Positions 1 through 10,811 of a DNA stretch of 64,000 nt are shown here, one piece after another. The translations under genes and the position numbers were made by a program. Source of the DNA: Alcaligenaceae bacterium (GTDB lineage Bacteria; Pseudomonadota; Gammaproteobacteria; Burkholderiales; Burkholderiaceae_B). The DNA lies in contig JAUNUJ010000005.1 in NCBI GenBank assembly GCA_030538235.1, forward strand, positions 1 through 64,000. Reading direction: 5' to 3'. Each line of letters starts with the position of its first letter. Positions within the stretch are counted from its first letter, which is position 1. The notes under the pieces were generated by a model. The model was given only the letters and a program-made list of their open reading frames with translations, was not told where the DNA came from and made no database searches.

Positions 1-54
<54 letters not shown>

Positions 55-94
55 AAAATCTATCTACTAATTAGGCTGTAGCATAAAGAATATA

Positions 95-123
95 ATATTA
101 AAGTATAAATAAGAATGTGTCAA
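95..123 (-). promoter_or_regulatory. Sigma-70 promoter of tRNA-Ala
   Basis: On the minus strand a perfect -35 TTGACA (118-123) is followed after exactly 17 nt by TAATAT (95-100), about 40 nt upstream of the mature tRNA 5' end at position 54. A second TTGACA lies at 129-134. The rest of 55-270 holds nothing coding that I can support. Confidence 0.75.
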
Positions 124-270
124 GCTATTGTCAAAAGATTGTCATTTAAATGTGGTATTTGTGGTCTTTTTGGCACTCTTGCAGCTTGCGATGGCAACGA
201 AGACTGAAATAAAGAGCTTGTTAAGCGTCGATATTAACCGTTCGAATAGCTGGCAAGTAGCTGCAGACAC

Positions 271-1923
271 TTATCTTTTAATCTCAATAGCGCCGGGACG
301 ACGGAACCAGCTTAAACCCAAGAGCACTAGAGAAAATATAAAGATTGGTAAGTTTCCCACATAAGCATACCAGGTAAGTCCTTGGGTGCCTTGTACATAA
401 GCATCGAGAAAACCGGCTTGTACCGAGGGCAAGGCTGCAATTACTTGGCCATCAGCATCTATGGCTGCGGTTGAGCCGGTGTTGGTGGAGCGGATCATCG
501 GTCTTGCCGTCTCTAGTGAGCGCATGCGCGAAATTTCCAGGTGTTGATTTAAGGCAATCGTATTGCCAAACCAGGCGAGATTACTGATGTTAAATAAGAT
601 ACTGGCCCCTGGTGTTTCGGGATTACGTGGAAATAATTGTGACAGTAACTCTTCGCCAAATAAATCCTCATAGCAAATATTAGGTGCAAAATACTGATCT
701 TCAATTTCCATTAATTGCTGATTATCACGACCCCGATCAAAGTTGCCCAGCGGAATTTGCATCATGTTGACAAACCAGTTGAAGCCATATGGTATGAATT
801 CACCGAAAGGCACTAGATGGCGCTTATTATAAACATCTAAACCCTGGCCATTGATGATGTCATGAGCATCTGTATAAGCGTTAACAGCAATGACGCTATT
901 AGTGATACGGAAGTTCGTGCCATCTTCCGGCAAATAGAGTGGCGTGCCAATCAAAAAGGTCGAGTTGGTTTTAGAGCTCATGCCGATGATATCAGACCAT
1001 ATTAGCGCATCGAGCTGATGTTGAAATACCGGAATACTGGTTTCAGGAAAGATAGTCACCGATGGTGGTCGAGCTGGATCCGATGCCGGTAATTGGGCTA
1101 AGAGAAATTGATCATAGAGACGGTCCAGACCTAACTGGGGATCAAATTTTTGATCCATGGGGATATTGCTTTGTATTAATCGTACCGAAATAGGATCGCC
1201 ATGAGGTTGCCACCACTGAATGAGACTGATGCCCCAGCTGATAGTTAGTACGACCGCGAACTGTAGGGCAGAGCGTAGTTTTAAGGCAGTTTCTTGGTAA
1301 TGTACTATTTGTGCTAATAAGGCACTACTAAAGCTGACCACGAAGACTACCGTGTACATACCTCCCACAGGAGCCCAGGCACTATACACGGTGTCGACAT
1401 AGCTGTAAGCGATGGCATTCCAGGGAAAACCGGTCAATACATACCCTCTGGCTAATTCGGCTAAAGTGATGGCAGCTGCCCAGACAAATGGAGTGAGCCA
1501 GAAGCTGTAAGGCTTGGAGGCAAGACGACCGATGGTTTTGCCATTTTTAATATCATCGCTGTTGGTATTGTCCCGTCTGAACAGGCACACGATTTTACCG
1601 CTTATCAGCGCAGCCAGACCATAATATAAAGCGAGATAAAGTGAGAACAGAAAAACGGCCAAAACCGCCATGACTGACGGCATATGGCCGTAGACATGCA
1701 TACTGATATACAACCAATAGAGGCTAGAACAAAAGCTGCTGATACCAAATAAATAGGTTTTAAAAAAAGCCTGTTTTACTGATCTTGAGCGTAAAATCAA
1801 ATAAAATAAGGCAGCAAAACTCAGCATCTGGATAGGAGCATGAGACCAGGCAGGCAACACCCCTTGATAAAAGCTTAGGGAGTGTATTAGGCCTAAAATT
1901 AAAGCAATTATCCAGTTAATCAT
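271..1923 (-). CDS. lnt: Apolipoprotein N-acyltransferase Lnt
   Basis: Inner-membrane enzyme that transfers a third acyl chain to the N-terminal cysteine of apolipoproteins, the last step of lipoprotein maturation. The 550-residue protein has several N-terminal membrane segments (roughly residues 5-230) and then a nitrilase-type domain (about 245-510). The expected catalytic triad is visible: E294 in IFPETS, K367 in YNKRHLVPFGEF and C417 in NICYED. A final hydrophobic helix lies near the C-terminus. It is slightly longer than the usual ~510 residues because of a polar loop at about 115-140. It is the last gene of the corC-lnt pair on the minus strand, 18 nt after corC, as in many proteobacteria. 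Function is by family and motif. Confidence 0.96.
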   Translation of the reverse strand: MINWIIALILGLIHSLSFYQGVLPAWSHAPIQMLSFAALFYLILRSRSVKQAFFKTYLFGISSFCSSLYWLYISMHVYGHMPSVMAVLAVFLFSLYLALYYGLAALISGKIVCLFRRDNTNSDDIKNGKTIGRLASKPYSFWLTPFVWAAAITLAELARGYVLTGFPWNAIAYSYVDTVYSAWAPVGGMYTVVFVVSFSSALLAQIVHYQETALKLRSALQFAVVLTISWGISLIQWWQPHGDPISVRLIQSNIPMDQKFDPQLGLDRLYDQFLLAQLPASDPARPPSVTIFPETSIPVFQHQLDALIWSDIIGMSSKTNSTFLIGTPLYLPEDGTNFRITNSVIAVNAYTDAHDIINGQGLDVYNKRHLVPFGEFIPYGFNWFVNMMQIPLGNFDRGRDNQQLMEIEDQYFAPNICYEDLFGEELLSQLFPRNPETPGASILFNISNLAWFGNTIALNQHLEISRMRSLETARPMIRSTNTGSTAAIDADGQVIAALPSVQAGFLDAYVQGTQGLTWYAYVGNLPIFIFSLVLLGLSWFRRPGAIEIKR

Positions 1924-1941
1924 TTGAGACTCTCATCGCTG

Positions 1942-2856
1942 CTATTTGTCGCCGTTGTCCTTTTGAGTTTCGGTAGCGACAGGACTACGCCGAACATGTA
2001 ACCACAACGCGCGCTTTTCATCTGCTCGCAAGACATAAAATCTTAAATCCGCGTATTTGAAGCTGTCGCCACGTTTGGGAATATGATCTAACTCAGATGC
2101 TAACCAACCACCGATGGTGTCATGCTCATCCTCAGGAATCTGAGATCCCAACGCTTCGTTAAGGTCTTCAATGGGAGTTAAAGCCATGATACGCCACGCC
2201 ACATCAGACTCAGGGAAAATAGTCTGTTCGGTTTCTTCGTCATATTCGTCTTCGATGTCCCCGACAATTTCTTCCAGGATATCTTCCATGGTGACTAGTC
2301 CGGTAATACTGCCGTACTCATCAATAACCAACGCTAAATGACTGCGAGTTTCTTTAAATTCTTTGAGGAGCTGATTTAAGCGTTTAGTCTCCGGCACAAA
2401 ATGCGCAGGTCTAAGAAGCTGCTTGATATTGATATCCGGTTGGATAATAATCCGCAACAAGTCCTTAGCTAATAAAAGACCGATAATGTTGTCGCGCTCA
2501 CCCTCGTAAACCGGAAAACGCGAATGAGCGGTGTCAATAACATAATCGATAATTTCTTCGATGGGCCATTCGATATTGATAAGGTCCATTTTAGAGCGGG
2601 AAATTTGAATGTCATCGGCTGATTTGTCGGAAAATGACATCGTGCCGGCGATTATGCTGTATGACTCATCGTCAAGGATTTCTTTGGCGTGGGCTGTTTG
2701 TAGGACTTCGCGCAATTCTTGACGATCCTCAGGCTCGGACTTACCCAAGTAATTAGAAAAGCGTCTCAATGGAGAAATGCGCTTAAGCAGGCCTTTAAGT
2801 GTTGAGGGCCTGTTGCCTTCATCAGTAGGTGAGGGTGGAATAGAATCTGTTGACAT
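1942..2856 (-). CDS. corC: CorC/YbeX-type CBS-domain protein
   Basis: Cytosolic protein of the HlyC/CorC family, linked to magnesium/cobalt homeostasis and, as YbeX, to ribosome-related phenotypes. The 304 residues have no membrane segment. Two CBS domains are visible (about 75-135 and 145-200, the second with the family-typical VIDEYGSITGLVTMEDILEE at 177-196), followed by an acidic stretch and a C-terminal CorC_HlyC domain (about 215-292). It sits directly upstream of lnt and downstream of ybeY, the conserved phoH-ybeY-ybeX-lnt order. The precise transport role of soluble CorC proteins is uncertain. Confidence 0.93.
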   Translation of the reverse strand: MSTDSIPPSPTDEGNRPSTLKGLLKRISPLRRFSNYLGKSEPEDRQELREVLQTAHAKEILDDESYSIIAGTMSFSDKSADDIQISRSKMDLINIEWPIEEIIDYVIDTAHSRFPVYEGERDNIIGLLLAKDLLRIIIQPDINIKQLLRPAHFVPETKRLNQLLKEFKETRSHLALVIDEYGSITGLVTMEDILEEIVGDIEDEYDEETEQTIFPESDVAWRIMALTPIEDLNEALGSQIPEDEHDTIGGWLASELDHIPKRGDSFKYADLRFYVLRADEKRALWLHVRRSPVATETQKDNGDK

Positions 2857-2931
2857 CTCTGACGTCGTGAGTTGTAAAAGTTAAGAATACTCTATATTTT
2901 ACCCAGTTTGGGTTAAATATTAGAGAAAAGG

Positions 2932-3432
2932 CTAAAGATAGGGGTTTTTTATTTGAAATTGAGCGAGGATTTCAATTTCTAACGCTTCCATCTCCTGTGC
3001 CTCATCATCGCTGTCGTGGTCAAAGCCAAGCGCGTGTAATGTGCCGTGTACAAGCAAATGCGTAAAATGGTCGCTAAAAATTTTGGCTTGTTCCAGTGCT
3101 TCTTTTTGTACTACAGGCGCACAAATTACGATATCCGCTCTAAGGGTATTTGTTGTATCTATGCCATACTCAAAGGTTAGGACATTGGTGGCATAGTCTT
3201 TTTGACGGTATTGATGATTTAATTCCTGAGCTTCTTCAGTATCAACTATGCGCAAGGTGATTTCAACTGCGCTAAAGTCATTGTCATAAAAGGTGATGAC
3301 CTTTTCCAAACTGTTTAAAACGACTTGATGTAGATGTTGTTCGCTCAACTCATTATTCAAAAAATGTTCTACTGCTTCATTTTGTAAAATGAAATTTAAT
3401 TGATCGGTTTTAAAAAGGTCATTGCTATTCAT
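2932..3432 (-). CDS. ybeY: Endoribonuclease YbeY
   Basis: Metal-dependent single-strand RNase needed for 16S rRNA 3' maturation and ribosome quality control. The zinc-binding motif HGTLHALGFDH is present with H129, H133 and H139, which is diagnostic of the UPF0054/YbeY family. The 166-residue length is normal (150-180). It lies 24 nt downstream of phoH on the minus strand. The gap to corC is 75 nt, AT-rich, with no clear terminator, so co-transcription with corC and lnt is likely. Confidence 0.96.
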   Translation of the reverse strand: MNSNDLFKTDQLNFILQNEAVEHFLNNELSEQHLHQVVLNSLEKVITFYDNDFSAVEITLRIVDTEEAQELNHQYRQKDYATNVLTFEYGIDTTNTLRADIVICAPVVQKEALEQAKIFSDHFTHLLVHGTLHALGFDHDSDDEAQEMEALEIEILAQFQIKNPYL

Positions 3433-3455
3433 ATCGCTTCTTATCAGAGAGGTGT

Positions 3456-4586
3456 TTATCTATCGCCTTCAGCAGCTTCATAGGCTTCAATAATACGAGC
3501 GACCAAGGGATGTCGTACGACATCTTTGCTAGTAAAAAACGTGCTTTTAATGGCATCGACTTGTTTGAGTACATTGAGAGAATGCATTAAACCACTGAAC
3601 TGGCCTTTAGGTAAATCCACTTGTGAAGGGTCGCCGGTAATCACAGCCTTACTACCAAAGCCAATGCGGGTTAGGAACATTTTCATCTGTTCTGGGGTGG
3701 TGTTTTGGGCCTCATCAAGGATCACAAAGGCGTGATTGAGCGTGCGTCCGCGCATATAAGCTAGTGGCGCAATTTCGATAGTCTGTTTTTCGAAGAGTTT
3801 TTGGACTTTCTCAAACCCCATTAAATCGTAGAGCGCATCATACAGTGGGCGCAGGTAGGGATCGACCTTTTGCGCCAAATCGCCCGGCAAGAAGCCAAGA
3901 CGTTCGCCGGCTTCAACGGCGGGTCGAGTCAGGATAATGCGTTGCACATTATCTCGTTCCAGGGCGTCAATGGCACAAGCCACGGCCAACCAGGTTTTAC
4001 CGGTACCGGCCGGACCCACACCAAAGGTGATATCACTACTAAGGATTTGCTCCAGATACTGACGTTGGCGTGGCGTGCGCGGGCGTAAATCATGGCGACG
4101 CACGCGTAAGTTGAAGTTAGGGTGTGCTTCATCCAAGTCAATGGCATCTTCTGTGGCTTGTTGAGCTAATTCTTTATAAGCTTTGAGTTGCTCAGCAGGC
4201 GTTTGAAAACCATAGTTGGTAGTAAAGGTTTTCTTTGAATCACCGCTTGGACGATTAGTGGCGGGTTGTGTCGCTGGGTTACTGTTTTTAGTGGTGGTTT
4301 TTTGCAGATCTTCCTGTTGTGCTTTTAGTTCCACAATCCCTAGTTGAATATCATCAATACTCAATTCCAGGTGGCGAGCGCGACGGTGAAAAACCATCAA
4401 GGCATGGATGGCTTCCTCCGAGTTATCACCTTCAACCGTAATTCTGGCACCGTGGCGACCAATTTGCACTCCCCAAGCTTGGGCAATTTGCTCTAGATTT
4501 TCATCTAGAGGGCCACATAAATTAGCCAGTTGGGTATTGTCCCCCTCTAGATGGATCACTTGGGGTAGCTTGCGTTTATTGCTCAT
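3456..4586 (-). CDS. PhoH-family ATPase (PhoH-like, YbeZ)
   Basis: Cytosolic P-loop ATPase of the PhoH/YbeZ family, which partners YbeY in RNA metabolism. Walker A GPAGTGKT is at 191-198 and Walker B ILDEAQN ends at about 295. An N-terminal KH-like/PhoH-associated region (about 10-95) precedes a low-complexity linker (95-125) rich in Thr, Asn and Gln. Length (376) fits the 330-370 family plus the linker. Its start overlaps the miaB stop as TAATG, so translation is probably coupled to miaB. I leave the symbol blank because phoH is used for different paralogues. Confidence 0.93.
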   Translation of the reverse strand: MSNKRKLPQVIHLEGDNTQLANLCGPLDENLEQIAQAWGVQIGRHGARITVEGDNSEEAIHALMVFHRRARHLELSIDDIQLGIVELKAQQEDLQKTTTKNSNPATQPATNRPSGDSKKTFTTNYGFQTPAEQLKAYKELAQQATEDAIDLDEAHPNFNLRVRRHDLRPRTPRQRQYLEQILSSDITFGVGPAGTGKTWLAVACAIDALERDNVQRIILTRPAVEAGERLGFLPGDLAQKVDPYLRPLYDALYDLMGFEKVQKLFEKQTIEIAPLAYMRGRTLNHAFVILDEAQNTTPEQMKMFLTRIGFGSKAVITGDPSQVDLPKGQFSGLMHSLNVLKQVDAIKSTFFTSKDVVRHPLVARIIEAYEAAEGDR

Positions 4587-6079
4587 TAAGCGACAGTCTC
4601 CGTGGTGACAATCTCACCTCGTAAAGAGTTAGTGAAGGTCTCAGTGATACGAATATCGACTAGTTGACCCATTAAGCGCTCAGAGCCAGTGAAGGTAACC
4701 AGGCGGTTATTTTCCGTGCGACCGGTTAGTTCATTGCTATCACGACGCGAACGACCATCAACTAGGACCTTTTGTACGGTACCTAACATAGCCTCACTAA
4801 TCGCTCTGGCTTGCTTGTTGATTTGTGTTTGTAGGCGTTGTAGACGTCGTAGCTTCACTTCATAAGGCGTGTCATCATGCAAATCTGCTGCCGGCGTACC
4901 AGGACGGCGTGAATAGATAAAGGAGAAAGAGTTATCGAAGTTTAGCTCTTCGATTAACTTCATGGTGTTCTCGAAATCCTCCTCGGTTTCACCGGGGAAG
5001 CCCACAATAAAATCAGAGGAGAGAGTTAAACCGGGGCGTGCTTTGTATAAACGACGTACCACCGACTTAAACTCTAAGGTGGTGTAGCCGCGTTTCATGG
5101 CCGCTAAGACACGGTCAGAGCCGGTTTGAATCGGTAAATGTAAAAATGGCACTAATTTAGGCAGTTTTGCATGAGCCTCAATTAAGCGGCTAGTCATTTC
5201 TTTAGGGTGAGATGTGGTGTAGCGAATGCGCTCAATGCCCGGAATCTCATGGACGTATTCCAAGAGCATGGCAAAGTCAGCTAATTCACCGCTGTCACCC
5301 AAGGGACCACGATAAGCGTTAACGTTTTGACCTAAGAGATTGACTTCTTTGACGCCTTGGTCAGCTAGGTCGGCAATTTCTACTAAGACATCCTCAAAGG
5401 GGCGAGAAATTTCCTCACCGCGAGTATAGGGCACAACACAGTAACTACAGTACTTACTGCAGCCTTCCATAATTGAGACAAAAGCCGACGGACCATCAAC
5501 ACGTGCAGGCGGTAGGGCATCGAATTTTTCGATTTCAGGAAAGCTGATATCAACTTGCGATTTACCGGTACTTTTGCGCATATTGATAAGATCCGGCAAA
5601 CGATGCAAAGTCTGCGGACCAAAGACAACATCAACGAAAGGAGCGCGACGAATAATTGTGGCGCCTTCTTGGCTAGCGACACAGCCACCCACGCCGATTA
5701 ATAAATCAGGTTTTTTTTCTTTTAAAATGCGGGCGCGGCCTAAGTCTGAGAAAACTTTTTCTTGAGCTTTTTCACGAATTGAGCAGGTGTTGAATAAAAT
5801 CACATCTGCTTCCTCGGGATTTTCTGTCAGCTCCATACCTTGCTCAGCATGAAGCACATCGACCATTTTGTCAGAGTCGTATTCGTTCATCTGACAGCCA
5901 AAGGTTTTGATATACAGTTTTTTAGGGTGTGTGCCCTGACTTAATTTAGCAATTTTTTCAAGCGTTTCATCGCTTGGAATGGGCTCTACTACCTGAGCAG
6001 TTTCTTTAAGTGTTGTAATTGTTTGAGCGGCGTTAGTTGTTGCGCCTCGTTTGAGCATTGTTTCTTGCATTGTTGTCAC
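4586..6079 (-). CDS. miaB: tRNA-2-methylthio-N6-dimethylallyladenosine synthase MiaB
   Basis: Radical-SAM methylthiotransferase acting on i6A37 of tRNAs that read UNN codons. The N-terminal MTTase domain has C62 (FGCQMNE), C99 (FNTCS) and C133 (GGCV) for the auxiliary 4Fe-4S cluster. The radical-SAM motif is C207-SKY-C211-SY-C214. A TRAM domain occupies about the last 70 residues. The 497-residue protein has a non-conserved N-terminal extension of about 50 residues before [10 protein letters not shown], so the true start could be internal, but the first ATG is kept. First gene of the miaB-phoH-ybeY-corC-lnt run. Confidence 0.96.
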   Translation of the reverse strand: MTTMQETMLKRGATTNAAQTITTLKETAQVVEPIPSDETLEKIAKLSQGTHPKKLYIKTFGCQMNEYDSDKMVDVLHAEQGMELTENPEEADVILFNTCSIREKAQEKVFSDLGRARILKEKKPDLLIGVGGCVASQEGATIIRRAPFVDVVFGPQTLHRLPDLINMRKSTGKSQVDISFPEIEKFDALPPARVDGPSAFVSIMEGCSKYCSYCVVPYTRGEEISRPFEDVLVEIADLADQGVKEVNLLGQNVNAYRGPLGDSGELADFAMLLEYVHEIPGIERIRYTTSHPKEMTSRLIEAHAKLPKLVPFLHLPIQTGSDRVLAAMKRGYTTLEFKSVVRRLYKARPGLTLSSDFIVGFPGETEEDFENTMKLIEELNFDNSFSFIYSRRPGTPAADLHDDTPYEVKLRRLQRLQTQINKQARAISEAMLGTVQKVLVDGRSRRDSNELTGRTENNRLVTFTGSERLMGQLVDIRITETFTNSLRGEIVTTETVA

Positions 6080-6126
6080 CGTAACGGGTTTAGATCCCGG
6101 GGGTAAAAGTTCTTAAGTGTAAAAGT

Positions 6127-6160
6127 AAAAACTCACTAGCATCATACCAGTGAGTTTTTA
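6127..6160 (-). terminator. Rho-independent terminator after secF
   Basis: Perfect 11-bp stem AAAAACTCACT (6127-6137) with AGTGAGTTTTT (6149-6159) and an 11-nt loop. The run of T on both strands makes it potentially bidirectional. It lies between secF and miaB, so it would end the queA-tgt-yajC-secDF transcript on the minus strand. Confidence 0.75.
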
Positions 6161-6233
6161 TTGAAGATAAAGTTAATTTTACTAAAAATTCAGATTAATT
6201 TCTCAGAATAGCCCTTAAAAATCAAGCTTTTAA

Positions 6234-7175
6234 TTAACCCTCAATCCATTCTGTTGTATTTTCTTCAGATTTAGGCGTTTTGATCATGTCTTCGCGCTTA
6301 ATGCCTAACCACATGGCGATGGAAGACGCCACAATCATGGAGGAGTAAATACCGAACCAGATACCGATGGTGAGTGCCAGAGCAAAGTAATGTAGGCTCG
6401 GGCCGCCGAAAAATAACATCGATAACACCATCATTTGGGTAGAGCCGTGAGTAATGATGGTTCTGGAGATGGTCTGGGTAATTGAGCTGTTAATCACCTC
6501 ACGCACGCTAGCCTTGCGTTGCTTGCGGAAGTTCTCGCGAATACGGTCCATAATAACCACCGATTCGTTGACTGAGTAACCGAGTACTGCCAACACTCCG
6601 GCCAACACAGGTAGCGAGAATTCCCATTGGAAAAAGGCAAAGAAGCCCAGAATAATCACCACGTCATGCAGGTTGGCAAAAATACCGGCAATCGCAAATT
6701 TCCATTCAAAGCGGAAGGCCAAATAAAGCATAATGCCGATGACCACAAAGAAGAAAGCTTTTAAGCCATTAGCATAAAGCTCATCACCAATTTGTGGACC
6801 GACGAATTCGACGCGACGCATTTCGACAGGGTTCTCGGATTGTTGCAAGACATTCATAATGGCTTGGCTTTGCTCAGCTGTATTGATGCCTTCAACCACC
6901 GGTAGACGAATCATCACATCATGTGAGGTGCCGAAGTTTTGTACTTGATAATCTCGATAGTCTAGACTGGCAATCTTGCTGCGAACCTCTTCAAGATTAG
7001 CCGGTTGCTCGTAAGCAACCTCCATAATAGTACCGCCGGTAAATTCAATCGAAAGATTAAAACCGCGAGTCACAATAAAAAATATCGCCAATAAGAACAT
7101 CACCAAACTAATCAGATTCAGAACTATTGAGTAGTTCATGAATGGGATTGTTCGACGGATACGAAATAATTCCAT
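6234..7175 (-). CDS. secF: Protein translocase subunit SecF
   Basis: Inner-membrane RND-family subunit that works with SecD and YajC to pull substrates through SecYEG using the proton gradient. The 313 residues show a first membrane helix (about 15-38), a periplasmic domain beginning with FTGGTIMEV (about 45-130) and five further membrane segments with the conserved ANLHDVVIILG and GYSVNESVVIMDRIREN motifs. A charged C-terminal tail follows. It starts 23 nt after the end of secD and is the last gene of the operon. Confidence 0.97.
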   Translation of the reverse strand: MELFRIRRTIPFMNYSIVLNLISLVMFLLAIFFIVTRGFNLSIEFTGGTIMEVAYEQPANLEEVRSKIASLDYRDYQVQNFGTSHDVMIRLPVVEGINTAEQSQAIMNVLQQSENPVEMRRVEFVGPQIGDELYANGLKAFFFVVIGIMLYLAFRFEWKFAIAGIFANLHDVVIILGFFAFFQWEFSLPVLAGVLAVLGYSVNESVVIMDRIRENFRKQRKASVREVINSSITQTISRTIITHGSTQMMVLSMLFFGGPSLHYFALALTIGIWFGIYSSMIVASSIAMWLGIKREDMIKTPKSEENTTEWIEG

Positions 7176-7198
7176 AATTAATAAACCTTTTGATTGCC

Positions 7199-9166
7199 CT
7201 AATTAACTTTGTTTACCGAGCTGCTGGCTTTTTTTGACTTTGGTTTAGCAGAGACATCGTCCTCAGGGCGCCAGATGGTACCAATTGCAAGCGTTTTTAA
7301 GCCTCTGCGGCCGCCATACCATAAGTTGACGAGGGCGCGCACACCAACTACGGAGGAGAACATCGAGGTCAAAATACCTAAACAATGTACAATGGCAAAG
7401 CCGCGGATTGGACCCGGTCCACTAAAGGCCAAGAGAGCAATACCCACAATCAAGGAGGTTAAGTTAGAGTCAAAAATAGTGCCCCATGCTCTGTCGAAAC
7501 CGATATTAATCGCTTGTTGCGGAGTGGCTCCGGCACGAAGCTCTTCACGAATACGCTCATTAATCAGCACGTTGGCGTCAATGGCCATACCGAGGGTTAG
7601 GGCAATTGCCGCAATCCCGGGGAGGGTGAGCGTTGCTTGGAGGACTGACAATAAGGCTAATAGTAAGACAACGTTAAAAACTAAACCCAGAGTCGAGAAA
7701 ATACCAAATAAATGGTAGTAAATAATCATGAAAACAGCGATCGCTATAAAGCCCCAGAGCGTAGACTGGAAGCCCTTTTCAATGTTTTCGGCACCGAGGC
7801 TTGGACCAATGGTGCGCTCTTCGATAATTGACATGGGTGCAGCTAATGAACCGGCCCGTAGTAAAAGCGCGGTGTCGGCAGCTTCAGTCAAACTCATGGA
7901 GCCGGAAATTTCAACTTGACCGTTAGGAATCTCGGAGCGAATTACCGGCGCGGTAACAACCTGCCCCCGGTTGTTTTCAAATAACACAATAGCGATACGC
8001 TTACCAACGTTATTGCGTGTTGTTTCACGGAAAATACGTGCACCATTATCGTCTAAGCTTAAATTAACCGTAGGCTGTTGAGTTTGAGGGTTACGACCGG
8101 CTGTCGCATCCTGTAAGTTTTCACCGGTTAAAAGCACCTGGCGGCGCAATAATAAGGTTTGACCATCGGTATCTTTAAAAGCCTCCATACCAAAAGGTAC
8201 GGTGCCTGCAGCAATTGCTGCCATGGCTGTTGGTGAGTCTTCTACCATACGTAATTGCAGGGTTGCCGTACGACCAAGAATTTCCTTGGCGCGAGCCACG
8301 TCCTGAATGCCCGGTAATTGCACCACAATACGGTCATTGCCTTGTTGCTGAATCACGGGTTCTGCAACACCTAACTCGTTAATACGATTGTGTAGGGTGA
8401 TAATATTTTGTCTTAAGGCAGTTTCTTGAATACGGACAATTTCGGATTCGTTGATTTGGCCTACTAATAAATACTGATTGCCTCTATCCTGCGTACTAAA
8501 GCTGAGCTCGGGCATCATGCTACGTAACTGACCTAAGGCTTGGTCACGAGCATCCGCAGTAGAGAAAAGTGCGTGAATTGACGAGCCTTCACGACTGACT
8601 TGCAAAGAGTCGATACCGCGTGTCCGTAAATTATTACGAACATCATTGCTTAACGTGTCATAACGTGACTCTAAAGCACCATCCATATCCACTTGCAGCA
8701 GGAAGTGTACACCACCACGTAAGTCTAGTCCTAGGAACATGGGGCGTGCATTAAGTGAGCTTAGCCAATCGGGTGAATCAGACAGGAGGTTAAGTGCAAC
8801 AGTGTATTCCGGCTCTTCTTGGTTGCGAATTAAGGTTTTTTCAATTAAGTCTTTAGCTTTTAATTGAATGTCAGGCGTCGCAAAACGGACGCGGACATTA
8901 CCGATAGAGTTATTAATTGAATAATAAGCACCAGTGTAGGGAATTTGCTCTTGTTGGAGTAAATTTTCAATCTGTCTCAAGGTGTTTTCATCAACCTTGC
9001 GTGTCACATTAGTACTGGTAACTTGAACTGCCGGAGATTCCCCGAAAAAGTTTGGTAAGGTATACAGTAAGCCTAGTAATAGTGCCACCAGGACAATGAG
9101 GTATTTCCATAAAGGGTAACGATTCATGCCGAATGTCTTTAGAGTTTTTGTGAGGAGTGCAGTCAC
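7199..9166 (-). CDS. secD: Protein translocase subunit SecD
   Basis: Partner of SecF. Residues about 20-38 form TM1. A large periplasmic P1 domain follows, with the family motif LGLDLRGGVHFLLQVD near 145-160 and the head subdomain at about 330-430. Five C-terminal TM helices carry GMAIDANVLINERIREE. Length 655 is slightly above the 615-630 typical of proteobacteria. The Lys/Ser-rich C-terminal tail (about 635-655) is not conserved. It lies 39 nt downstream of yajC. Confidence 0.97.
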   Translation of the reverse strand: MTALLTKTLKTFGMNRYPLWKYLIVLVALLLGLLYTLPNFFGESPAVQVTSTNVTRKVDENTLRQIENLLQQEQIPYTGAYYSINNSIGNVRVRFATPDIQLKAKDLIEKTLIRNQEEPEYTVALNLLSDSPDWLSSLNARPMFLGLDLRGGVHFLLQVDMDGALESRYDTLSNDVRNNLRTRGIDSLQVSREGSSIHALFSTADARDQALGQLRSMMPELSFSTQDRGNQYLLVGQINESEIVRIQETALRQNIITLHNRINELGVAEPVIQQQGNDRIVVQLPGIQDVARAKEILGRTATLQLRMVEDSPTAMAAIAAGTVPFGMEAFKDTDGQTLLLRRQVLLTGENLQDATAGRNPQTQQPTVNLSLDDNGARIFRETTRNNVGKRIAIVLFENNRGQVVTAPVIRSEIPNGQVEISGSMSLTEAADTALLLRAGSLAAPMSIIEERTIGPSLGAENIEKGFQSTLWGFIAIAVFMIIYYHLFGIFSTLGLVFNVVLLLALLSVLQATLTLPGIAAIALTLGMAIDANVLINERIREELRAGATPQQAINIGFDRAWGTIFDSNLTSLIVGIALLAFSGPGPIRGFAIVHCLGILTSMFSSVVGVRALVNLWYGGRRGLKTLAIGTIWRPEDDVSAKPKSKKASSSVNKVN

Positions 9167-9205
9167 TCGGTTTGTAAAAAACCAAGTGACTGAATAATAT
9201 AGGGA

Positions 9206-9544
9206 TTACAGACTTCTAATAGTGTCTTTAGGTAAAACAGCAGTCACTGCTTGACGCTGAACCATGATTTCAACAGGTTTCGCGGCGAGGTCAGCAACTT
9301 CTAAAGCAATATATCCTGAGTCGGTGATGCGGTTAATACGACCGACTAAACCACCCGCAGTCACAACTTCGCTGCCCACTGTCAGACTGTCCACCATGTT
9401 TTTGTGGTCTTTTTGGCGCTTCATTTGTGGGCGGATCATCAAGAAGTACAGCACCACGAACATTAAAATAATTGGTAAAAAACCCATAATGCCGGCAGCA
9501 TCTTGTTGGGCCAGAGAAGCCCCTAATAAATCGACGAAGTTCAT
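9206..9544 (-). CDS. yajC: Preprotein translocase subunit YajC
   Basis: Small inner-membrane accessory subunit of SecDF. One TM helix (about residues 14-36, ending LMIRPQMKRQKDH, typical of YajC) and a cytosolic domain with the conserved VGSEVVTAGGLVGRI. I start it at the ATG at 9544 (MNFVDLLG, 112 aa). The longer frame begins with a TTG that lies inside the GGAGAG ribosome-binding site, which is ideally spaced for the 9544 ATG. Same transcript as tgt, secD and secF. Confidence 0.95.
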   Translation of the reverse strand: MNFVDLLGASLAQQDAAGIMGFLPIILMFVVLYFLMIRPQMKRQKDHKNMVDSLTVGSEVVTAGGLVGRINRITDSGYIALEVADLAAKPVEIMVQRQAVTAVLPKDTIRSL

Positions 9545-9644
9545 AAAACTCTCCAAATTTCCTCAATTGAGAAATTTTTTTAAATTGTTGTAAAAAATAA
9601 TATAGCGATAAAATTTTAACCGATCATTGTAGCCTTTTCTGGCA

Positions 9645-10790
<1,146 letters not shown>

Positions 10791-10811
10791 TTAAATTAAA
10801 ACTAATTTTGA

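Noticed and set aside
128-364. 78-codon plus-strand frame between the tRNA and lnt
   Set aside because: TTG start without a ribosome-binding site, lies on the tRNA promoter and antisense to the lnt 3' end; composition not protein-like.
7209-7718. 169-codon plus-strand frame opposite secD
   Set aside because: Shadow of secD, which has full family motifs.
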